NCBI RefSeq assembly: GCF_014194695.1
Contig: NZ_JACIAH010000008.1
Span: 186,001-250,000, forward strand
Direction of reading: 5' to 3'
Length of the DNA: 64,000 bases
Source: Rhizobium sp. BK399
GTDB taxonomy: Bacteria; Pseudomonadota; Alphaproteobacteria; Rhizobiales; Rhizobiaceae
This document shows positions 17,049-26,097 of this stretch, piece by piece. The position numbers and the translations under genes were made by a program. The stretch's first letter is position 1, and each line of letters opens with the position of its first letter. The notes under the pieces are model-generated. The model was not told the DNA's origin, searched no databases, and saw nothing but the letters and a program-made list of their open reading frames with translations.

Positions 17049-17600
17049 CTAGGCCGATGCGTCAGATTTGGGTTTGCGTCCACGTCTTGCCGCGCCCGGT
17101 TGCGGGGCGGTTGTTGCTTTCGTCTTCGAGGCTGGTTTCGCACGGGAAACGATTGTCTTCGTTGTAGCAGAGCTTGCTGTCGCAGCGGGCTTGGACGGTT
17201 TGTCCATTGACTTGGCACCCGCCGACTTGGCTGCATTCAGGAACCCGACCCGCCGAAGCCGGTTCTGTTCGAGCGCCTGCTGGAAGCCAACGTCGTTCTC
17301 TGCGTGATAGGCAAGGTCATCGAGAAACTCGGCTACATCCGATGTCGATGAGACGACGACATAGCTCAGGCCGTGGCCTGCATCGACGGAGTCTCGACCG
17401 ACCGTAACGCCGAACCCGCCCGGTACCTTCTGAAACCACGTTGAACGCCACTTGCTAAAGCCAGATGTGTCGCGCTCGTATTCCTCTAGATAGGCCTTCT
17501 GCTCAGCCACTCGTCCGCGAAATACGTCAACGATGTTTTTGGCACCTGGAGTCGGCTTGGTTGCCTTCTTGGTAGACCACTTTTCAAGGAAATTAGCCAT
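17049..17600 (-). CDS. Hypothetical protein with Lys/Ala-rich tail
   Basis: A 183-residue protein of unknown function. Residues 1-105 look globular, with aromatic stretches (WSTKK, WRSTWFQKVPGGFGVTVG, FLDDLAYHAEND). Residues about 115-183 form a low-complexity basic tail rich in Ala, Lys, Pro and Thr that ends in GRKPKS, like the DNA-binding tails of histone H1-like or AT-hook proteins. The start MANFLEKW at 17600 was chosen because GGAG lies nine bases upstream; a GTG five codons earlier overlaps that site. There is no clear partner gene nearby. Confidence 0.7.
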   Translation of the reverse strand: MANFLEKWSTKKATKPTPGAKNIVDVFRGRVAEQKAYLEEYERDTSGFSKWRSTWFQKVPGGFGVTVGRDSVDAGHGLSYVVVSSTSDVAEFLDDLAYHAENDVGFQQALEQNRLRRVGFLNAAKSAGAKSMDKPSKPAATASSATTKTIVSRAKPASKTKATTAPQPGAARRGRKPKSDASA

Positions 17601-17953
17601 TGATTGCATCTCCACTCATGTTGAGGCATCAGAATGAGAAGACTGTCTTTCAATAATCGTTGAATCTATGCAGTTCTGTTAGAAGTCAATGCATTCAGTT
17701 GCGCAGACTGCATAGGGGCGATCTCGATATACACCAACTCTTCCTTCCCGCAGTTGCCGAACACGCGGTGGCAGCTCCGACAGGTCGATATCTGCGAGCT
17801 TGGTGCTGGCATGTCTGCTTCGGTGAGACTTTGAGACAGTCCGCGGTGGAGTGCCCGACGCATCCGTTTACGGGCAGTCTCTCGTGTTCGTTTCGCCATG
17901 TGCATTTAGGGGATGACAGGCGCTCTCTTCTCTGCGAGAAGCTTGGCGTGAGA

Positions 17954-18028
17954 GACAGGGGCGCCACCGTCTGGTTGGCTGAGACGTACCCTTTGAACCT
18001 GAACCGGATAATGCCGGCGGAGGGAGTC
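17954..18028 (+). promoter_or_regulatory. TPP riboswitch (THI element)
   Basis: The aptamer is recognisable from GGGGCGCC at 17958-17965, CTGAGA at 17979-17984, ACCCTTTGAACCTGA around 17988-18002 and GGATAATGCCGGCGGAGGGA at 18006-18025. Helix P1 can close with GAC at 17954-17956 and GTC at 18026-18028. Thiamine pyrophosphate binding would reduce expression of the following thiMED operon. It lies 64 bases before the thiM start, which suits control at the ribosome site or by termination. Confidence 0.96.
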
Positions 18029-18092
18029 GCTCGGGATCCTTCGCTTAATGCATTGGTCTCAGCGCCTTCCTTCCCCGATCGAAAGGCGAACC

Positions 18093-18896
18093 ATGCTGTT
18101 TCAAATCCCACCTGGGACATTGCTGAACGAGCTGCGAGAGCATGTTCCACTTGTCCATTGCATCACCAATTACGTTGCCATGAACATTGCTGCCAACGTC
18201 CTTCTGGCAGTCGGGGCCTCTCCTGCCATGGTGCATGCAGAGGAGGAGACCGCCGAGTTTGCCAAGATTGCCGGGGCACTAACGATCAACATAGGTACGC
18301 TATCATCCGGGTGGCTGCGTGGCATGGAGGCAGCTGCGATTGCCGCGAGGCAATCTGGCAAGCCATGGGTTCTCGACCCCGTCGCCCATTACGCAACGTC
18401 GTTCCGCCGTGCTGCTGCCGACCGACTCATCGAGCTCGGTCCCACCATCGTCCGCGGCAATGCCTCCGAAATCATCGCTCTTGCCGGGGGTGCTTACCGA
18501 GGCAAGGGCGTCGACAGCGGGGACGGCGTCGAACACGCTGAGTATTCTGCCCGGCTGCTTGCCGACAGGCACGGTGCGATCGTCGCGGTAACGGGCGCCG
18601 TAGACTTCATCACTGACGGGAAGCGCGCGGTTCGCATCGAAGGTGGCTCGGAATTGATGCCGCAGGTGACAGCACTGGGTTGCTCATTGACCTGCCTTGT
18701 CGGGGCATTTGCGGCTGCGCGACCCGACGTGCCGTTCGATGCGACGGTTGCGGCCCTTGCCACTTTCGCTGTTGCCGGTGAACTGGCGGCCAGCAGGTCT
18801 CAGGGCCCGGGCTCTTTTTCCTGGCGGTTCCTGGACGCGCTGGCAACGGTTGATGGGCCTTGTCTTGATCACAGCGCAAAGGTTGCGGGCGCATGA
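18093..18896 (+). CDS. thiM: Hydroxyethylthiazole kinase
   Basis: A 267-residue ThiM that phosphorylates the thiazole alcohol 4-methyl-5-(2-hydroxyethyl)thiazole (THZ), a salvage route to the thiazole half of thiamine. HCITNYVAMNIAANVLLA near residue 23, DPVAHYAT and the GCSLT segment with the catalytic-site cysteine are present. The ATG at 18093 is preceded by AAAGG; an ATG 15 codons upstream reads into the riboswitch expression region and lacks homology. It is the first gene of thiMED under the TPP riboswitch. Confidence 0.95.
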   Translation: MLFQIPPGTLLNELREHVPLVHCITNYVAMNIAANVLLAVGASPAMVHAEEETAEFAKIAGALTINIGTLSSGWLRGMEAAAIAARQSGKPWVLDPVAHYATSFRRAAADRLIELGPTIVRGNASEIIALAGGAYRGKGVDSGDGVEHAEYSARLLADRHGAIVAVTGAVDFITDGKRAVRIEGGSELMPQVTALGCSLTCLVGAFAAARPDVPFDATVAALATFAVAGELAASRSQGPGSFSWRFLDALATVDGPCLDHSAKVAGA

Positions 18897-19525
18897 AGAA
18901 CCTCGATCTTTCTTTCTATCTTGTCCTTGATCCAGACCTTTGCGCTTCCTTCGGGCTCGTGGCGACAGCGCTTGCTGCAGTTGCCGGCGGGGCGACCGTG
19001 GTTCAGTTGCGCGACAAGCGAGCTGCCACCGATCAAATCATCGAAACGGGCCGCGCGCTGAAGATGGCCTTGTCGGGCACAGGTGCGCGATTGATCGTCA
19101 ATGATGACGTCGAGGCTGCGCTCGCGGTCGGTGCAGACGGCGTCCATGTCGGTCAGGACGACATGGATGTCCGCCTGGCACGCGCCCGCATTGGGCCCGA
19201 CATGGTCCTCGGACTATCCGTGGAAACGCAGGCATTGGCAGAGGCGGTAGATCCAACAATTGTCGACTATGCCGGGATCGGCCCGGTGTTTGCGACCCCG
19301 ACAAAGGCGGACCACAAGCAGCCAATTGGCTTTCATGGCCTTGCCTGCCTGATAACGTGTTGTCCCGTTCCATCCGTCGCGATTGGGGGACTGAAGGCTG
19401 GCCATGTGCGTGAGGTGTTTGCGGCGGGAGCCAAGTGTATTGCTGTCGTCTCCGCAATCTGCGGATCTGCGGATCCTGAGGCCGCCAGCCGTCGGATATC
19501 CTCGAACATCAGAAGCATAAGGTAA
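18893..19525 (+). CDS. thiE: Thiamine-phosphate synthase
   Basis: A 210-residue TIM-barrel enzyme that joins HMP pyrophosphate with thiazole phosphate. QLRDK near residue 38, VNDDVEAAL, GADGVHVGQDD and GIGPVFATPTK, with VAIGG later, are the family motifs. It overlaps thiM by four bases (ATGA), so the two are coupled. No de novo thiazole genes are in the window, so this operon appears to serve salvage. Confidence 0.95.
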   Translation: MKNLDLSFYLVLDPDLCASFGLVATALAAVAGGATVVQLRDKRAATDQIIETGRALKMALSGTGARLIVNDDVEAALAVGADGVHVGQDDMDVRLARARIGPDMVLGLSVETQALAEAVDPTIVDYAGIGPVFATPTKADHKQPIGFHGLACLITCCPVPSVAIGGLKAGHVREVFAAGAKCIAVVSAICGSADPEAASRRISSNIRSIR

Positions 19526-19529
19526 ATCA

Positions 19530-20345
19530 ATGATCCGCAACATACTCACCATCGCCGGCTCAGATCCCTCGGGAGGCGCGGGAATCCAAGCCGATCTCAA
19601 GACATTCTCTGCATGCGGTGTCTATGGGATGGCGGTGTTGACCGCGCTGACAGCGCAGAACACCCAGGGTGTCTCCGGCGTACATCTCGTCCCCGCTGCA
19701 TTCGTTGCGGATCAGATCAGAGCTGTGTTCGCGGATGTGCGTGTCGACGCTATCAAGATTGGCATGATTGCCAACGCGGAAATTGCCACCGCCATAGTCG
19801 ATGTGATTGTGGAGCATGAGGAGGTGCCGATCGTTCTTGATCCGGTCATGGTGGCGAAGGGTGGAGCCGCCCTCCTCGACCTGTCTGCTGTTGACGTCAT
19901 AACGCGACGCCTGTTGCCGCTCGCCTCACTGCTGACGCCCAACCTGCCAGAGGCTGCCGCACTGCTTGGTGAAGACGTGGCTCAGTCACGGGAGGAAATG
20001 GCGGATCACGCAAGACGCCTCAGGGCAATGGGCCCGCAAGCAGTCCTCGTCAAGGGCGGTCATCTTTCTGGCGGTGAAAGCCCGGATGTCCTGGCGTCGG
20101 ACGCGGGACTGGATTGGTTCGAAGCAAGCCGGATTGCGACCGCGAATACCCATGGCACCGGTTGCACGCTCTCGAGCGCGCTGGCTGCAGAGCTCGCAAA
20201 GGGTGCGACGCTTCCCAACGCGGTTGCCAATGCAAAGGGTTACCTTGCGCGTGCTATCGAGCATTCCGGATCGTTAAGCGTAGGCTCGGGGCATGGTCCG
20301 GTCCTGCATTTCCATCAGTTCTGGCCTCTGCTTGAGAGCCGTTGA
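19530..20345 (+). CDS. thiD: Hydroxymethylpyrimidine / phosphomethylpyrimidine kinase
   Basis: A 271-residue ribokinase-fold kinase that phosphorylates HMP twice to HMP pyrophosphate for ThiE. It begins with the hallmark AGSDPSGGAGIQADLKTF, has DPVMVAKGG near residue 108 and the anion-hole motif NTHGTGCTLSSA near residue 208. It starts four bases after thiE and is the last gene of the operon. It converges on the permease gene with 29 bases between. Confidence 0.95.
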   Translation: MIRNILTIAGSDPSGGAGIQADLKTFSACGVYGMAVLTALTAQNTQGVSGVHLVPAAFVADQIRAVFADVRVDAIKIGMIANAEIATAIVDVIVEHEEVPIVLDPVMVAKGGAALLDLSAVDVITRRLLPLASLLTPNLPEAAALLGEDVAQSREEMADHARRLRAMGPQAVLVKGGHLSGGESPDVLASDAGLDWFEASRIATANTHGTGCTLSSALAAELAKGATLPNAVANAKGYLARAIEHSGSLSVGSGHGPVLHFHQFWPLLESR

Positions 20346-20374
20346 GACGCTGGCGATTGACATGTGGCGGGGCG

Positions 20375-21223
20375 TCAGGATTTGACCGCTCCCGCTGTCA
20401 GCCCTGCAATGATATGCTTCTGGGCCAGGAAGAATACGACGATGGTCGGCATGATCGTCAGCGTGATGAAGGCGAGTACAAGCTGCCACGCAGTGCCAAA
20501 CTCGCCGCGATAGACCATGATCCCCAGGGGCCATGGATACATCGTCTCGGAATTCAGCATGATCAATGGCAGAATGTAGCTGTTCCAGCTACCGACGAAG
20601 GAGATGATACTAACGGTCGCGATGATCGGCCGCGATAGGGGCAGAGAGATGTGCCAGAAGAAGCGGATGTATCCGCAGCCATCGACGATAGCCGCCTGAA
20701 ATAATTCTTCCGGAAGGTTACGAAAATAGTTCCGGAACAAGAGAATGCTCATGCCGAGCCCAAAAGAGACCTGCGGTAAGACCACGCCCCAGTAGGAATT
20801 CAACAGCCCCAGGTCACGGATTCGTATAAACAAAGGGAGGATTGCGGTCGCTGCCGGAAACATCAAGCCGATCAGGAAGTAGTTGAGCAAGAAGCCGGCA
20901 CCGAAAAACTTCACATGTGCGAAGGTGAAAGCGGCCATCGCAGAGACTGAAACGGTCAGGCAAACTGTCAACGTCGCGATGATCAGAGAATTCATCATCT
21001 GCCGCCAGTAGCGGTCTCCGAAGAGAATGTCGGTGTAGTTCTCCGGATGCCATGTGGCAGGCAACCCGAAAGGGTTGGTGCGAAGATCGCCGAGATCCTT
21101 GAAGCCGCCAAGCGCTGTCGTCAACAGCGGCACCAGCACGATCGCGGCAATGAGCGTCAGCGAGACGTAGAGGTAGATCTTCGTGCCGGTAGCAATCCGG
21201 GCGGTTGAGGCCGTGTCAGTCAT
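20375..21223 (-). CDS. Sugar ABC transporter permease (MalG type)
   Basis: A 282-residue CUT1-family inner-membrane permease with six predicted hydrophobic segments. The ATPase-contact (EAA) loop is visible as ELFQAAIVDGCGYIRFFW near residue 185. The C-terminal QKHIIAGLTAGAVKS is typical of MalG-like subunits. It overlaps the preceding permease gene by eight bases. The set has a binding protein and two permeases but no ATPase gene nearby, so it must borrow an ATPase. Confidence 0.92.
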   Translation of the reverse strand: MTDTASTARIATGTKIYLYVSLTLIAAIVLVPLLTTALGGFKDLGDLRTNPFGLPATWHPENYTDILFGDRYWRQMMNSLIIATLTVCLTVSVSAMAAFTFAHVKFFGAGFLLNYFLIGLMFPAATAILPLFIRIRDLGLLNSYWGVVLPQVSFGLGMSILLFRNYFRNLPEELFQAAIVDGCGYIRFFWHISLPLSRPIIATVSIISFVGSWNSYILPLIMLNSETMYPWPLGIMVYRGEFGTAWQLVLAFITLTIMPTIVVFFLAQKHIIAGLTAGAVKS

Positions 21224-22154
21224 TGCGCATAAATATCCGTTTGTAACCGAAAGCGAGCGTCACGCAGATGACGAACAGGACGACACCGACGGCGCTCCCG
21301 AGGCCAACCTGCATGCGCGTGACGCCAAAGTTGAACAGGAAGGTGACCATCGTCTGTGTCGCGTTGAAAGGCCCACCGCCGGTCAGCGGCATGATGAGGT
21401 CGAAGAGCTGTAGTGAACCAACGACGGCAAAGAAGACGGACAGTCGGACCGTCGAGCCGAGCAGTGGCAGCGTGATATAGCGGAACCGCTGCCAACCGCT
21501 GGCGCCGTCGATTTCGGCGGCCTCAAGCACGCTCTTGTCAAGCGACTGCAGTCCGGCGATGAACAGCATCATGTGGAAGCCGAAGTACTTCCAGACGACC
21601 ACGGCCAGTACTGCGTAAATTGCCAGGTCCTTGTCCGCAAGGACATAGGGTGTCTCGACACCGATGAGGTGGGCCGCCGAGGCAAACAATCCGTAGTCGC
21701 CGTCATAGACGAAGCGCCAGATGAGACCGGCCGCAACCTCGGCGAGGACGTAGGGCAGGAAGAAGATCAAACGGAAAAGAACCACCCCGGCGATCCGGTG
21801 TGCCAGCATCATCGCCAGCCAGATGGCAAGCGGAATCTGGATCAGGATCGAAACGACGATGATCAGGGCATTGTTTTTCAGAGCCGTAAGGAAGGCAGTG
21901 TTTTTGAACAGAACCTCGAAGTTCCGCATTCCAACGAACTGCGTCGGCAAACCGTAGCCGTCCCATTTGTAGAGACTGTACCACGCTGCCTCGCCCATTG
22001 GGAGAATGACGAATATCGTAAAGAGCAACAGGGCTGGAGGCAGAAACAGGAGCAGGACCGGCAGCCGTCGCGCTAGGCTGGGATCCTTGCTGCGCGCCGA
22101 TGATTTTACAGCCGAGCGCTGACGGATGACGCCAGTTGCGCTTATAGTGGTCAT
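21216..22154 (-). CDS. Sugar ABC transporter permease (MalF type)
   Basis: A 312-residue CUT1 permease. After a cytoplasmic N-terminus, hydrophobic segments start at VLLLFLPPALLLFTIFV near residue 36. The EAA loop is SVLEAAEIDGASGWQRFRY near residue 200. The ATG at 22154 was chosen because AAGGA lies upstream; the frame is open for 29 more codons toward the binding-protein gene. It works with the following MalG-type permease. Confidence 0.92.
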   Translation of the reverse strand: MTTISATGVIRQRSAVKSSARSKDPSLARRLPVLLLFLPPALLLFTIFVILPMGEAAWYSLYKWDGYGLPTQFVGMRNFEVLFKNTAFLTALKNNALIIVVSILIQIPLAIWLAMMLAHRIAGVVLFRLIFFLPYVLAEVAAGLIWRFVYDGDYGLFASAAHLIGVETPYVLADKDLAIYAVLAVVVWKYFGFHMMLFIAGLQSLDKSVLEAAEIDGASGWQRFRYITLPLLGSTVRLSVFFAVVGSLQLFDLIMPLTGGGPFNATQTMVTFLFNFGVTRMQVGLGSAVGVVLFVICVTLAFGYKRIFMRND

Positions 22155-22221
22155 GTCGGCAGATCCTTCTGATGCAGATTGATTGCGGCGCGGATATCTC
22201 TCCGCGCCGCGACAGTCGTGA

Positions 22222-23532
22222 TCAGAGCTGATCCTGCTCAAAGGCTTCCTGGATCTGCTGTGATCCGTCGGCAGGGCTCATCTGACCTGACACGATGGCC
22301 ACGGAGACGTCGTTCACGACACGGCCAACGGAGGGGCCAAGATCCTGATCGAAGAAGTTCTGGTGCCAGGTCGAGTGCGCCAGCTGTTCTGCAGACTGGT
22401 GCAACAAGGGGTTCGTGACACCATCCTCGGCACCGACGGTGACAGGGATGAGCATGCCGGCCTTTGCCATTTCGCGCTCATTTTCGGCATTCGTCAGGTA
22501 GGCGAGGAAATCGAGCGTTTCAGGGGGCGCCTTTTTCGTTACCGCCCAGCCGTTCAAGCCGCCGAGAGTGTCTGTGACGGCGCCAGCGCCGCCGGCAACC
22601 GCTGGGAATGCGAAGCGACCGATGTTGTCGGGATCGAGCCCCTTTCCGTCACCGGCATTGGTGCGCTGGTTCGCCGCCGTATTTTCGAAGCCCAAGATCA
22701 TCGCCGCCTTGCCGTCGCCGAAGACGCCGAGGGTTTGCGGCCAGGTGGCGCCGAGATACCCCGGCTGGAACGGCTCCAGCTTGCCGAGCTCGGCTAGCTG
22801 TTCGCCGGCCCTGACGATCGCCGGGTCGTTGAAACCTTCGCCATCACCAGCCTTCGCCGCCTCGAATGCCTTCTGGCCGCCATTACGCATGACCAGATAG
22901 CTCCAGTAGAAATGGATCGGCCATTTCTCGCCACCACCGCCAGCAATCGGCACGATGCCGGCATCCTTGAGCTTCTTTACGGCAACCAGATAGTCGTCCC
23001 ACGACTTGATGCCGGCGGCATCGACCCCGGCCTCGGCAAAGAGCGCCTTGTTATAGAAGAAAGAGACGGTTCCCATCTTGAATGGCACGGCACCGATTTT
23101 TCCGTCATAAGACAGGCCCTTGACTGCCGCCGGGTTATACGTTTTTACCCAGGCACCGTCTTTCGCGTTCATCGCCTCTGTGAGATCCATCAGCGTCCCT
23201 GTGGCCAGCTGCTGCTTCAGCACGCCACCGCCCCAGCTGTAGAAGAAATCCGGCGCGTCGCTCGACTGCAACAACGTCGGAAGCTTCGCCTTGAAGGCCT
23301 CGTTTTCCAGGAACTGCATTTCGATCTTCACGCCGGGGTGTTCGGCCTGGTATTTGTCCGCGATCTTGCGCCAAATCGCGACGTAATTCGGATCGAGTTC
23401 AAGATGCAGCCACCTGACTGTCGTGTCTGCTGCCGCGCTTCCCGCAGCAATCAGGAGCGTAAGTCCGGTCGCTGCAGAGCGAGAGATGAAACGGCTGCGA
23501 AGCATGGCTTTCGCCTTCATATGGTCAAACAT
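22222..23532 (-). CDS. Sugar ABC transporter binding protein
   Basis: A 436-residue extracellular solute-binding protein of the MalE/UgpB-like CUT1 class. It starts MFDHMKAKAML and has a signal segment ending near GSAAADTTV (about residue 37). Family features include the W-rich sugar-site region DFFYSWGGG and PIHFYWSYL. GGAGGAG precedes the ATG at 23532. It is the first gene of the transporter operon and divergent from the ROK regulator, which probably controls it. The ligand is unknown; the downstream Gfo/Idh and ThuA neighbours suggest a modified hexose or disaccharide. Confidence 0.9.
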   Translation of the reverse strand: MFDHMKAKAMLRSRFISRSAATGLTLLIAAGSAAADTTVRWLHLELDPNYVAIWRKIADKYQAEHPGVKIEMQFLENEAFKAKLPTLLQSSDAPDFFYSWGGGVLKQQLATGTLMDLTEAMNAKDGAWVKTYNPAAVKGLSYDGKIGAVPFKMGTVSFFYNKALFAEAGVDAAGIKSWDDYLVAVKKLKDAGIVPIAGGGGEKWPIHFYWSYLVMRNGGQKAFEAAKAGDGEGFNDPAIVRAGEQLAELGKLEPFQPGYLGATWPQTLGVFGDGKAAMILGFENTAANQRTNAGDGKGLDPDNIGRFAFPAVAGGAGAVTDTLGGLNGWAVTKKAPPETLDFLAYLTNAENEREMAKAGMLIPVTVGAEDGVTNPLLHQSAEQLAHSTWHQNFFDQDLGPSVGRVVNDVSVAIVSGQMSPADGSQQIQEAFEQDQL

Positions 23533-23649
23533 GATTTCTCCTCCAGTAAGGGCAAAAATCGTCCTCTTCAATTTTTCCCTTATGCGGATTAAATCATCGG
23601 GAGGTTTTGGCGAATGTCAACTACCCTGCAGAAAAATGACAGTTTTTCC

Positions 23650-23680
23650 TTGACATCGGGGGGCGGCGACGCGTTATTTA
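23650..23680 (+). promoter_or_regulatory. Candidate promoter and operator for the ROK regulator
   Basis: TTGACA at 23650-23655 is followed 18-19 bases later by TTATTTA (23674-23680), a plausible sigma-70 promoter toward the ROK gene. Just downstream, TAATT and AAATTA around 23679-23701 form an imperfect AT-rich inverted repeat separated by about 12 bases, as seen at ROK-family operators. This lies in the 215-base gap between the two divergent units. Confidence 0.45.
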
Positions 23681-23747
23681 ATTCGCATACCGTTGAAATT
23701 ATGAGTCCCGTGCGCTTTACGGGACATGGAAGAGCCGGCTCGCCCAC

Positions 23748-24947
23748 ATGAAGACCGCAGATCCCGAATTGATGCGCGCGATCAATCGTTTGAACGTGCT
23801 GGACACGATCCGCCGTCACGGGCCGATATCGCGTGTCGAGATCAGTGAGCGAACGCAACTGTCGACGACGACGGTGTCGGCGATCACCGGCTCTCTCCTC
23901 GATGACGGGCTCATCCTGCCTCGCCACGAGGGCGACATTCGCAATGAAGCGGCACGCGGCCGGCCACGGGTGATGCTCGAGCTCAACCCGGATGCCGCAA
24001 GAGTGGTCGGCGCCAAGATTGCCGCGAACCGCCTCGTTTTCGTGGTGGCCGACTTTCGTGGCGACGTGTTGTCGCAACTCACCCTTCCCATTCGGATCGA
24101 TCGACAGCCGATCGGTGTGATTGCCGATCTTGTGGAAGATGGCGTGCGGCGCTGCGTGGTCGATGCCGGGCTTTCGCTCGAAGATATCGATACGGTCTGC
24201 CTTGGCCTTCCCGGCGTGATTGAGCATCGCACCGGTCATATTCGCAGCAGCCAGATATTCCGCGACACGAATGTTGATTTTGCCGGCGAGATGACAGCCC
24301 GCCTAAACACGCCAACAATCGTGGAGAGCGATGCACACGCCATCACGCTTGCCCATCACTGGTTTGGAAAGGCGCGCGATCTAGAGGATATGGTCCTTAT
24401 TTCTCTGGAACAGACGCTCGGTCTCGGGGTGCTCCACGACAATCAGTTGTTCCGGGGCGCCGGCGGGCTTAGCCACAACCTCGGCGATCTGGTCCTTGGG
24501 ATGGGACCGCGCGGCGTCGTGAGACTATCCAGCCAGGCTGGAGAGAGCGAAATTCTGGGTGACCAACCTGCCAGTGGCCGCTTTGCCGAGGCGATCCGGC
24601 TTGGGCGCGGAATGACGCATGCTCAAGCCCTTATCAAGGCCGAAGATAACACCTTGATCAGTGCCGCCATCCGCGCTGGAGAAGCCGTTGGCGTGGCGAT
24701 CGCCAACATCGTCACTTTGTTTGCGCCCCCCCGCGTCATTCTTGTCGGTTCGAGCCTGGCGCTCGGCGAGCCGTTTCTCGACAGCTTGCAAAACGCCTAT
24801 TCACTCGCGGTTCCCCCCTCGTTGAAGGGAGTTGCTGAACTTGTCTTTGACGATTCGACCGACGACTTCTGGGCGCAGGGGGCAGCTGCGGTAGCGCTGT
24901 ATGAACTCTACGAGTCGCCGTGGAACACTACCGGTCCGGCGCTCTGA
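23748..24947 (+). CDS. ROK-family transcriptional regulator
   Basis: A 399-residue NagC/XylR-type regulator. The N-terminal winged helix covers about residues 10-65 (ISRVEISERTQLSTTTVSAI) and is followed by an ROK sugar-binding domain with LGLPGVI, VESDAHAITLAHHW and a LVGSSLALGEPF segment. The usual ROK zinc site (a Cys-rich CxCGxxGC motif) is missing: the equivalent region near residue 245 has no cysteine. Divergence from the binding-protein gene and proximity to the dehydrogenase make it the likely local regulator. Confidence 0.9.
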   Translation: MKTADPELMRAINRLNVLDTIRRHGPISRVEISERTQLSTTTVSAITGSLLDDGLILPRHEGDIRNEAARGRPRVMLELNPDAARVVGAKIAANRLVFVVADFRGDVLSQLTLPIRIDRQPIGVIADLVEDGVRRCVVDAGLSLEDIDTVCLGLPGVIEHRTGHIRSSQIFRDTNVDFAGEMTARLNTPTIVESDAHAITLAHHWFGKARDLEDMVLISLEQTLGLGVLHDNQLFRGAGGLSHNLGDLVLGMGPRGVVRLSSQAGESEILGDQPASGRFAEAIRLGRGMTHAQALIKAEDNTLISAAIRAGEAVGVAIANIVTLFAPPRVILVGSSLALGEPFLDSLQNAYSLAVPPSLKGVAELVFDDSTDDFWAQGAAAVALYELYESPWNTTGPAL

Positions 24948-24980
24948 TCAACAAATCACGACATTCAACGGGAGGAAATA

Positions 24981-26081
24981 ATGGAACCAGTCGGTATCGG
25001 CATTATTGGGTGCGGGAACATCTCAGGCGCCTACCTCAAAGCGATGGCGTCCTTCCCCATCTTGGATGTTCGTGGTGTGGCAGACCTGAACCATGATCTG
25101 GCTGTGGCAAGGGCCAACGAATTCAACGTGCCGGCACGACGCATCGATGAGCTGCTTGCCGACCCCAGGGTCGAGATCATCGTCAATCTGACGATACCGA
25201 AGGCGCATGTTGCGGTTGGCCTGCAGGCGCTTGAGGCCGGCAAGCACGCCTATTCGGAAAAGCCGCTCGGCATCAATTTTGCGGAAGGCAAGCGGCTTGC
25301 TGACGCGGCAAAAGCCAGGGGTCTGCGCATTGGCGCCGCACCCGACACGTTCCTCGGCGGCGGCCATCAGACCGCGCGCACGCTGATCGATCAGGGCGTG
25401 ATTGGCCAGGCCGTCGGGGGAACTGCGACCTTCATGTGCCCCGGCCACGAGCGCTGGCATCCCAACCCTGCCTTCTACTATGAAGTGGGCGGGGGACCGA
25501 TGCTTGATATGGGACCCTATTACATCACCGATCTTGTCAATCTTTTTGGACCGGTTGCGCAGGTGGCGGGCTTCGCCGTCACGCCGCGCAAAGAACGGGT
25601 CATTACCAGTGAGCCGCGAAATGGTGAGCATATTCCCGTGCACGTCCCTACCCATGTCGCGGGCCTCATGGCCTTCGTGAACGGTGCTGTTGTCCAGATC
25701 GGCATGAGTTTCGACGTCGCCGGTCATAGGCACGTTCCGCTGGAGCTTTACGGAACCGAGGGAACCCTGATCGTCCCCGACCCGAACCACTTCGGTGGCG
25801 ACGTGGAGGTGCTGAGGAAGGGTGGGACCTTCGAGCTGCAGCAACCAACAGCGCCTTATGGCGACGGAAACTATCGCTCGATCGGCGTTGCCGACATGGC
25901 GCACGCGATCCGCTCGAACCGTACGCATCGCGCAAATGGCGACCTCGCCCTGCATGTCCTTGAGGTCATGGAAGCGTTCCACACTGCTTCCGCGAGCGGC
26001 CGTACGGTCAACATAAGCACTCAAACAGAACGGCCCGCGCCGCTGGCACAGTCGCTCGTCGACGGCCGCTTGGCGAAGTAA
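24981..26081 (+). CDS. Gfo/Idh/MocA-family oxidoreductase
   Basis: A 366-residue NAD(P)-dependent sugar dehydrogenase. The Rossmann motif GIIGCGNISGAYL is at residues 6-18 and the family signature EKPLG near residue 93. GDMG-type C-terminal sheet residues (GGGPMLDMGPYYITDL) lie near residue 170. It starts 33 bases after the ROK gene with GGGAGGAAAT before the ATG and is followed 16 bases later by the ThuA gene. It probably oxidises the sugar imported by the adjacent transporter. Confidence 0.92.
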   Translation: MEPVGIGIIGCGNISGAYLKAMASFPILDVRGVADLNHDLAVARANEFNVPARRIDELLADPRVEIIVNLTIPKAHVAVGLQALEAGKHAYSEKPLGINFAEGKRLADAAKARGLRIGAAPDTFLGGGHQTARTLIDQGVIGQAVGGTATFMCPGHERWHPNPAFYYEVGGGPMLDMGPYYITDLVNLFGPVAQVAGFAVTPRKERVITSEPRNGEHIPVHVPTHVAGLMAFVNGAVVQIGMSFDVAGHRHVPLELYGTEGTLIVPDPNHFGGDVEVLRKGGTFELQQPTAPYGDGNYRSIGVADMAHAIRSNRTHRANGDLALHVLEVMEAFHTASASGRTVNISTQTERPAPLAQSLVDGRLAK

Positions 26082-26097
26082 TTATCAGGAGGAAAAT

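Noticed and set aside
17666..17905. 79-codon minus-strand frame with several Cys before the TPP riboswitch
   Set aside because: The Cys pattern (CRSC, FGNC) looked interesting, but there is no ribosome site and no family resemblance.
25023..26024. 333-codon minus-strand frame
   Set aside because: It is the complement of the Gfo/Idh gene, which has clear cofactor motifs and a good ribosome site.
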